Shown here: in pieces, positions 1 to 5,900 of the stretch
How the letters are laid out: each line of letters starts with the position of its first letter
How positions within the stretch are numbered: the stretch's first letter is position 1
From: an uncultured Deinococcales bacterium
Lineage (GTDB): Bacteria; Deinococcota; Deinococci; Deinococcales; Trueperaceae
Direction of reading: 5' to 3'
Assembly: GCA_937934635.1 (NCBI GenBank)
Contig: CALGZD010000075.1
Coordinates: forward strand, 1 to 10,354
DNA length: 10,354 nt
Translations under genes and position numbers: made by a program
The notes under the pieces: generated by a model
What the model was told of the DNA's origin: nothing
The model's input: the letters and a program-made list of their open reading frames with translations, nothing else
The model's database searches: none

Positions 1-4
1 TCAT

Positions 5-742
5 ATGAGTAGTTCGCTACATGATCAGGATGTGGCTAAAGCTAGTAGCTATCCTGTATCAACAGTACCTGTGGTGGGAGGAGCTCTAGTAGATGACAGT
101 CTTGAACAAGCTGATATGTTTGAGCAAGTTGGCGTATCAGAACAAATGGATGCATTGCGACATGCCTTTAGGAAGACGCTTGTAAAGCTTAGTTATAAAG
201 ATAAGCTAACAAAACTTTATAACAGGCGTTACTTTGACAAAGCCATAAAAAAGCTATGGAATAGTCAGCAGGCGTCAGAGCAATGTCTTAGCCTCATTTT
301 ATGTGATATTGATTATCTAAAAGACTATAATGATGTTTATGGATATCAATCTGGAGATCAAGTTCTGAGATATATTGCGAATACTTTGCTTGAGCAGTGC
401 AAGGACTTGCATGATAGCGTTGTGACACGCTATGAAGAAGATTGCTTCGCAATGTTAGTACCTAATGCACTCATTGATGAGGCTCTAGTACATACAGAGG
501 ATATATTAGCCGCAATTAAGGCATTAGCTATTCCAAACCTTGCTTCAGATATTTCTGATGTCGTTACTGCTAGTTTTGGTATAGCAAGTGTTTATCCTAG
601 ACTAGGTCTCAATATCGATGATTTCTTTGCAAAGGCAAAAGAAGCGTTAGGTGAGGCAAAAATGCAAGGACGGAATGCTGCTTACACCTTGCCTCCTGCA
701 TGGTCACAAGATCTACATGGTCACGAGATTTGTAAGTTGTAG
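5..742 (+). CDS. Degenerate GGDEF-domain protein (possibly 5'-truncated)
   Basis: A 245-residue protein with a GGDEF (diguanylate cyclase-like) fold. The domain spans about residues 60-232: the entry motif DKLTKLYNRRYF (66-77), the metal-site strand LCDIDYLKDYND (99-110) with D101, N109 and D118 matching nucleotide/metal positions of active cyclases, and the late strand TASFGIA. The signature hairpin reads RYEEDCF (142-148), where an active enzyme has RYGG(D/E)EF: both glycines are Glu and the fourth signature residue is Cys. The RxxD inhibitory site just upstream is also absent (LHDS). From family knowledge, loss of the GG pair normally abolishes c-di-GMP synthesis, so a GTP/c-di-GMP sensing or purely structural role is more likely. 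The first 60 residues match no domain I know. Only four bases precede this ATG and the frame is open there, so the true start may lie outside the window and further N-terminal domains may be missing. The stop TAG is at 740-742. Confidence 0.85.
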   Translation: MSSSLHDQDVAKASSYPVSTVPVVGGALVDDSLEQADMFEQVGVSEQMDALRHAFRKTLVKLSYKDKLTKLYNRRYFDKAIKKLWNSQQASEQCLSLILCDIDYLKDYNDVYGYQSGDQVLRYIANTLLEQCKDLHDSVVTRYEEDCFAMLVPNALIDEALVHTEDILAAIKALAIPNLASDISDVVTASFGIASVYPRLGLNIDDFFAKAKEALGEAKMQGRNAAYTLPPAWSQDLHGHEICKL

Positions 743-996
743 AGTCATCCCAAACGATTTGACCTAATAGTAGTTCATCACAGGGAAAAGTTGTCATTAG
801 AACCCGAGCAGACACAAATGAGGAGGCTTGGTTGTATTATTGGCATTTGCATTATTAATTCCAGCACGACCGATTCTGTGTTGATGTTCATGTTAACTGT
901 AACTATGCCTTGAACAGTAATACGAAAGTGCTTCTCGCTGCTGGAATCTTTTTTGCAATTGCTATAGGTTTGGCTACAGTAGTGACCCAGTTCGTA
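743..996. other. Intergenic region between convergent genes
   Basis: This 254-bp stretch separates the GGDEF gene from the convergently oriented deoD. I see no strong rho-independent terminator for either gene. On the + strand one frame is open from 763 to 1005 except for a single TAA at 856-858. Its second half encodes a hydrophobic, membrane-helix-like stretch (LLAAGIFFAIAIGLATVV) and ends at TAA 1003-1005, inside the deoD tail on the other strand. There is no ATG and no ribosome binding site, so it is not called as a gene; it may be a decayed small membrane protein or chance. Confidence 0.5.
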
Positions 997-1695
997 TTAT
1001 GCTAAATCAAAGGCAATCTCAAACATAGCTGTATAAGCTTTTTCTCTTACTTCAGCAGGTTCTTCTTGTTTGGTAACTAAGTTGTCACTGACTGTGCAGA
1101 TTGCAAGTGCATCGACACCTTGTTCTGCTGCCAAGGTATACAAAATAGATGCTTCCATCTCTACCGCAAGAACACCGTAACTTGCCCAGAGTTTCCATTC
1201 ATCAGGGTTAGCAGAGTAGAAAGAATCGGATGAGAGTATATTGCCAACATGTACATCAATACCTCTTTCGGTAGCAGCATCATATGCTTGTTTTAACAGC
1301 TTAAAACTGGCAGGTGGCGCATAGTCCATGCCATTGAATCGAATGCGGTTCATGGCTGAATTTGTAGAGGCAGACATAGCGATGACGATATCACGGAGTT
1401 TTAGATGTTCTTGAAGCGCACCGCATGAGCCAACACGAATGAGTTGTTTAACACCATAAAAACGGATGAGCTCGTTCGCATAGATTGCAATAGATGGCAT
1501 ACCCATGCCGCTTCCTTGAACGGAGACACGTTTGCCTTTAAACGTGCCTGTGTAGCCGTACATCCCCCTTACTTCGTTGTAGCAAGTGATGTCTTCGAGC
1601 ATTGTTTCTGCCATGTGTTTGGCACGGAGCGGATCACCAGGTAGTAGAACGGTTTCAGCGATGTCACCATCTTTTGCATTGATATGAGTGCTCAT
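997..1695 (-). CDS. deoD: Purine nucleoside phosphorylase DeoD-type
   Basis: Cytosolic purine salvage enzyme that cleaves purine (deoxy)ribonucleosides with phosphate to give the free base and (deoxy)ribose-1-phosphate. It is 232 residues long, close to the roughly 235-240 of the hexameric DeoD family. Active-site residues fall at exactly the E. coli numbers: H4, G20 and R24 (LLPGDPLR), R43 (NEVRG), R87 and S90 ([10 protein letters not shown]), F159, V178-E181 (VEMEA), S203-D204 (TVSD) and R217. D204 and R217, the purine N7 protonation pair, mark the broad-specificity bacterial type that accepts adenosine as well as 6-oxopurines. The usual His after D204 is Asn (SDN), a mild deviation. The start is supported by AAAGGA seven bases upstream on the minus strand and by a well-spaced promoter. 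It is divergent from the sirtuin gene and convergent with the GGDEF gene, and is not in a deo operon here, so it is probably transcribed alone. Confidence 0.96.
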   Translation of the reverse strand: MSTHINAKDGDIAETVLLPGDPLRAKHMAETMLEDITCYNEVRGMYGYTGTFKGKRVSVQGSGMGMPSIAIYANELIRFYGVKQLIRVGSCGALQEHLKLRDIVIAMSASTNSAMNRIRFNGMDYAPPASFKLLKQAYDAATERGIDVHVGNILSSDSFYSANPDEWKLWASYGVLAVEMEASILYTLAAEQGVDALAICTVSDNLVTKQEEPAEVREKAYTAMFEIAFDLA

Positions 1696-1701
1696 GTTTT
1701 A

Positions 1702-1707
1702 TCCTTT
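1702..1707 (-). promoter_or_regulatory. Ribosome binding site of deoD
   Basis: On the minus strand the sequence AAAGGA lies six to seven bases before the deoD ATG (1693-1695). It is the only clear Shine-Dalgarno element ahead of a complete gene in this window and fixes the deoD start. Confidence 0.75.
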
Positions 1708-1742
1708 AGTTGAACTAGTTAGTTTAAATGCTAGATAGGCGT

Positions 1743-1771
1743 ATTGTACAAAAATTTTAAGGGGCTGTTAA
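1743..1771 (-). promoter_or_regulatory. Sigma-70-type promoter of deoD
   Basis: Read on the minus strand: -35 TTAACA (1766-1771, five of six consensus bases), a spacer of exactly 17 bp, then -10 TACAAT (1743-1748, five of six). Transcription would begin near 1736, giving a 5' leader of about 40 nt that carries the AAAGGA ribosome binding site. I see no clear operator such as a CytR/DeoR-type palindrome overlapping it. Confidence 0.65.
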
Positions 1772-1872
1772 AAGTAGGATGCATATGTTCGAGTTTTGTA
1801 TCTTGCCTAGTCTGTGTCTAATCCTATTTTTAAAAGTAGGGCAAGTTGATAGTTTGCTTTCAATCTGTCCTT

Positions 1873-1878
1873 TATACT
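1873..1878 (+). promoter_or_regulatory. Possible -10 element for the sirtuin gene
   Basis: TATACT (five of six bases of TATAAT) ends eight bases before the GTG start at 1886. There is no good -35 at 16-18 bp. If used, transcription would start at or next to the GTG and the mRNA would be leaderless, which would explain the lack of a ribosome binding site. Inference only. Confidence 0.25.
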
Positions 1879-1885
1879 TAATCTT

Positions 1886-2770
1886 GTGTTGTTATCACCT
1901 TCAGACATCTCAGCTTCGATAGTAGAAAAAGCAGAAAAAGCAGAAAAAGCAGAAAAAGATTTAGAGCAGCTTGTAACTACGTTGCGTGACAAACGTGTTT
2001 TGGTGCTTAGTGGTGCAGGTATTAGCACAGAGTCTGGAATTCCTGATTACCGAGGACCAGATAGGAAAAGACCTGCAAACCCTATGCGTTATCAAGAATT
2101 TATACGTGCAGATTTTGGACGGCAGCGCTATTGGTCACGCAGTATGGTTGGTTGGGCAACTATGGGAGATGCAAAACCAAATCGAGGTCATAAAGCTGTT
2201 GCAGACATGGAAGCAGTAGGAGCTGTCTTTTCTGTCATGACACAAAACGTCGATGGTTTACATCAAGCTGCGGGAAGTAAGTCTGTTCTTGAATTGCATG
2301 GCAGTTTAGCAGTAGTGCGGTGTATGGCATGTAACAAGTTAGAATCTCGTAGAAGGTTACAAGAGCGGATGCAAGTGCTTAATCCAAATTTTGAAGCTGA
2401 AGCTGTCGAGATTGCGCCAGATGGAGATGCTGAGATTAAACAGCATTCAACAGAAAGATTTGTCGTTCCACAGTGTTTACAATGTGATGGGATGCTGAAG
2501 CCAGATGTGGTTTTCTTTGGTGAGAATGTACCTAAGCGCCGAGTTGAGAGAGCATGGTCAATGTTTGATTTTGCCGAAGTGCTTCTAGTTATAGGCTCAT
2601 CGCTTACTGTTTTTTCTGGTTACAGATTTGTCAAGAAGGCTCGAGCCGAAAACAAGCCTGTCATAATCCTTAATCAGGGTGAAACTAGGGGAGATGCTGA
2701 CGCTACTTTAAAGCTTGAATACCGCTTAGGAACTATATTGCCAGCATTGGCAAGTAGGCTAACGGTATAA
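1886..2770 (+). CDS. Class II (SIRT4-type) NAD-dependent protein deacylase
   Basis: A sirtuin that uses NAD+ to remove acyl groups from protein lysines, releasing nicotinamide and O-acyl-ADP-ribose; SIRT4-type members are also reported to act on lipoyl, biotinyl or related long or branched acyl groups. Length is 294 residues. Visible motifs: GAGISTESGIPDYRGP (43-58, NAD binding), TQNVDGLH (119-126), catalytic His in LHGS (H138), zinc cysteines C146/C149 and C197/C200, LKPDVVFFGE (204-213), GSSLTV and SGYRF (237-248). The class II marks are strong: the long insert between the Cys pairs begins LQERMQVLNP and contains APDGD, as in mitochondrial SIRT4. The start is uncertain. The frame has stops at 1847-1852 and no ATG until residue 67, which is inside the domain, so GTG 1886 is the earliest start; TTG 1889 is an alternative. 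No ribosome binding site is visible. Residues 14-24 are a Glu-Lys-Ala repeat ahead of the conserved domain, which begins near residue 26. Stop TAA at 2768-2770. Divergent from deoD. Confidence 0.9.
   Translation: MLLSPSDISASIVEKAEKAEKAEKDLEQLVTTLRDKRVLVLSGAGISTESGIPDYRGPDRKRPANPMRYQEFIRADFGRQRYWSRSMVGWATMGDAKPNRGHKAVADMEAVGAVFSVMTQNVDGLHQAAGSKSVLELHGSLAVVRCMACNKLESRRRLQERMQVLNPNFEAEAVEIAPDGDAEIKQHSTERFVVPQCLQCDGMLKPDVVFFGENVPKRRVERAWSMFDFAEVLLVIGSSLTVFSGYRFVKKARAENKPVIILNQGETRGDADATLKLEYRLGTILPALASRLTV
1925..1957 (+). repeat. 9-bp tandem repeat coding for Glu-Lys-Ala
   Basis: The unit GAAAAAGCA occurs at 1925, 1934 and 1943, followed by a partial GAAAAA at 1952, giving residues 14-24 of the sirtuin (EKA three times plus EK). 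The copies are identical, which suggests recent slippage. Copy-number change would keep the reading frame. Confidence 0.9.
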
Positions 2771-2851
2771 GGGATTTTTGACTGGTAATAGACTATTTTG
2801 TGGACGTTTTATAATCCATGAAATTTGGCAGTTTCTTAATGTAATCGCAAA

Positions 2852-2884
2852 CTTAACGCTTGATTAATGGCAAACTAGCGTAAG
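2852..2884. promoter_or_regulatory. Imperfect inverted repeat upstream of the large gene
   Basis: CTTAACGCT (2852-2860) and AGCGTAAG (2877-2884) are inverted repeats, eight paired bases with one bulged A, separated by 16 bases. It lies 40 bp upstream of the ATG of the large gene and could be an operator or an upstream hairpin. No family is recognised. Confidence 0.25.
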
Positions 2885-2910
2885 AACATCTTTTCAAAGG
2901 GCTAAGTTTC

Positions 2911-2916
2911 TATACT
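2911..2916 (+). promoter_or_regulatory. Possible -10 element for the large gene
   Basis: TATACT, the same hexamer as upstream of the sirtuin gene, ends eight bases before the ATG at 2925. No convincing -35 is present. The nearest purine-rich stretch (AAAGGG at 2896-2901) is 23 bases from the ATG, too far for a ribosome binding site. A leaderless or nearly leaderless mRNA is one reading. Confidence 0.25.
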
Positions 2917-2924
2917 AGCTAAAT

Positions 2925-5900
2925 ATGTCGTTATCGCTTGATAAAGTGCTTGAACTTTATGACAGCAAGATTACAGATCTTGTGAACAAACGTAAACCTC
3001 AAGGCGGATTTAAATCTGTCTTGGGATTGCGTGATGTCTTGAAAAATGCTGCACTTACACCAGTGCAGTATAAAAAGTTTAGTGAGTGCTCAACGACCTT
3101 GGCAGAACTTGCTCAGACAGCAATTTTGAAAAAAACACAAGGTGATCAGGCAATTGAAAACGTAACTCAAGAGTCACAGGTTCAAAAAGTAGGGACTCAA
3201 CAAACACAACAGTTTTTTGCTCAAGATTTTATAGCAGGTCTTGATTCTATTACAGGGGATGCTTTTGAGAATTCAATATCATCTGTTGAGCTAACTAGTC
3301 ATGAAGAAAACTCGCAGGTTGATGTTGTCAAGCCAGTAGAGCAAAAAATAGAACAAACATTGGATGTTGAAGCTGTAAAGCCACAGTCAGTGCCGCCAGT
3401 GCCGCCAGTGCCACCGATTTCGTTATCGGTGCCTGAGGATATTGATGAGGGACTGGGGGAGGCTCGAGCTGAGGCAGTCTATAACGTGGCAGTTAATGAC
3501 GTGGTAGTTAATGACAATATCGATTTGGTTGATGACTTTACCTTCATAGATGATTTTGACAAAATAACCGAAGCTGAACTGCAGCCAAATCATGCCTTTG
3601 TACAAAGTGATTTAATCAAGGATAAAACTGAGAATATAAGAGAAGACTTAAGCGTCGATTTTGATGTTGAGTTTGATCATGAGCATGAGCTTGATAATGA
3701 GTTTGAGATTGATTTTGATAATGACGATTCTCAAATTGGCAGCTCTGAAATTTTTGATGCCGAAACAAATAACAGTCTAGATGGCTACTCAGTACTTCAT
3801 GAAAATCAACTTGATAACGATGGTGTTTTCGATGTTCTTAATGTTGTTGCTGGCGATGGTCTAGCACCAGTATTGCCTGTAACAAGTAGTAATATTGGAC
3901 AAGAAAAACAGGTTTTAGAAAGTAAATCTGTTGAAGGTATAAGCAATATAAACAATGTTCCAAATAGTTATTTAGAAAATTTAGCTGATGCTCAGCAAGC
4001 TGTAGAACAAGAAGACCATTTGGAAAGACCAGAAAATCTTCAGAGTACATTTGAATTAGAATTTGATGATGGTTTAACAAAATCAGACTTAATACAATCG
4101 CCAGAAGACGTTATTGATATATCAGATTTGGAAATTGAAGAGAAAAAACCTGAAGATCAATCTCTTTTAGGCAAAGTAGAGCAAGACGCAGTTAATCCAG
4201 TTGATAATTTTATGCTATTAGAGGATTTCAGCCTTGATGCAGCCACTGAAGATAGTCATGGTTTGGATAATTTAGGTAGTGACAGTACTAATCAACAAGA
4301 TAAAAGTATCGAAACTTTAGAGGCATTTGCTACTAAAGCTACTAATAAAGCTAATACTAAAGAAGATGACGTATCAGGACTTGTCCCTTTAGGTGATAGT
4401 AGAGATGTTAATACCGATAATACTCCAGATAAGATATTGGAAAAACTTGCTAAAAATTCTGATGATGATTTCATACGCTTAGATGATTCAGGTCTTGATA
4501 GAGCAGATGAACAAGTAGATATTAATTTTGCTGCTGAGGAAAAGACTCACAGTTTTGAAGCATTAGAAAGCTTTAAAGAAAATGTTATTTCTACAGATTT
4601 AAATCAAGATGTTGATTTAAAAACTGCAAAGCCTCAAGAAAAGCTAGATGATAATTCAAATGATGACTTTATAGTCTTAGATGACTTTAGTCTTGACGAA
4701 GCTTCAGAAGAAAATCATGACACAACTAGGCAGCAGTTAGATCAAAGTGTAGATTCAGTTGCGTTAGCTGAGTTTTTTGACGATTCTGAAAAAATGGCTG
4801 ATATAGCTATTCCGTCCTTTAAAGAAAGTGCAGAAAGTTCTGAAGAGGGAAATGCTAATTTTTCTAGTAGCAATGTTTCTGATGATTTAATCTTGGTAGA
4901 TGATTTTGATCTAAACAATCAGCAACAATCAAAGCAAACACTAAACAAGACAGAGTTAAACAAGATAGAGTTAAAAAAGGCAGAATTAAAAAAGACAGAG
5001 TTTAAAAAGACAGAATTAAACAAAACGATAGAGATAGGTATCGATTCAGACAAATCAGAATCTGCTTTACCTAGTCCAGAAGATAGCTCAGATAATCATT
5101 TTGATGGAATTATCGATTTAGATGACGAAGACGATGTTGAGCAAGCTGAGGCTTTAACTGGCACAACTATGGAATCAGGAATGTTAGATATGGGAGATAC
5201 CCATATGGATTTTCAGGTAGATTCCATAAAGCTTGTACAAAGTGCTGTAGAAGAGGATGTCATCAGCTTTGATGATAATGTTCAGGATAGTGATATCGTC
5301 GAAAGTTCTACTCCGTTGGTTAATCTAGACTTTTCTGAAATTACAGCTAATCAAGCTACACAAATACCATCTGAAAAAAGTAAAAACATGCTTGATGATG
5401 ATGCTTTCATTCTTATAGATGATGACGAAGGTGATGTTAATGGTGTAGCACAACCTCAAGTAGAGCAAACAAATCTAGATGTAGATAGTGCGGATGATAG
5501 TCAAATTGTATTAATGCCTAGCCAGACTATGAATCAAAATCAGGAAGCTGATGTAGTGTTGCAAGCTGATCAGGTAGATGTAAAACAATCAAAAGAATAT
5601 AAGCAGGAAGATGATTTTGATGATTCTGCCTTGATGGTTTCAGGTGATGGTTTTTTTGATGCTGATTTTTCTAAGACTTTGTCTTCAGACACATCTGAAT
5701 TAGAACACGCTGTTGTTGAGCAAAAGAGTAGTGCACAAGAAAAATTAGACGTTACTTCAAGTCAAAACTCTCAAAGTAAAAAGACTGAATCTTTTGATTT
5801 TAGTATCAATCAAGATGATATCAGTATGGTGGAAACTCAAGACAGTGAAATTCAAGGCAGTGATATTCAAGACAGTGATATTCAAGACAGTGATATTCAA

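Noticed and set aside
609..815. 68-codon minus-strand frame
   Set aside because: It lies largely antisense to the end of the GGDEF gene, has no recognisable domain and no ribosome binding site, and looks like a shadow frame.
818..913. 31-codon + strand frame (ATG 818)
   Set aside because: It is short and has no recognisable protein features. A GGAGG-like sequence lies inside the frame and not ahead of it.
1807..2028. 73-codon minus-strand frame with Phe-Ser-Ala repeats
   Set aside because: It is antisense to the sirtuin start; its repeats are the reverse reading of the Glu-Lys-Ala codons.
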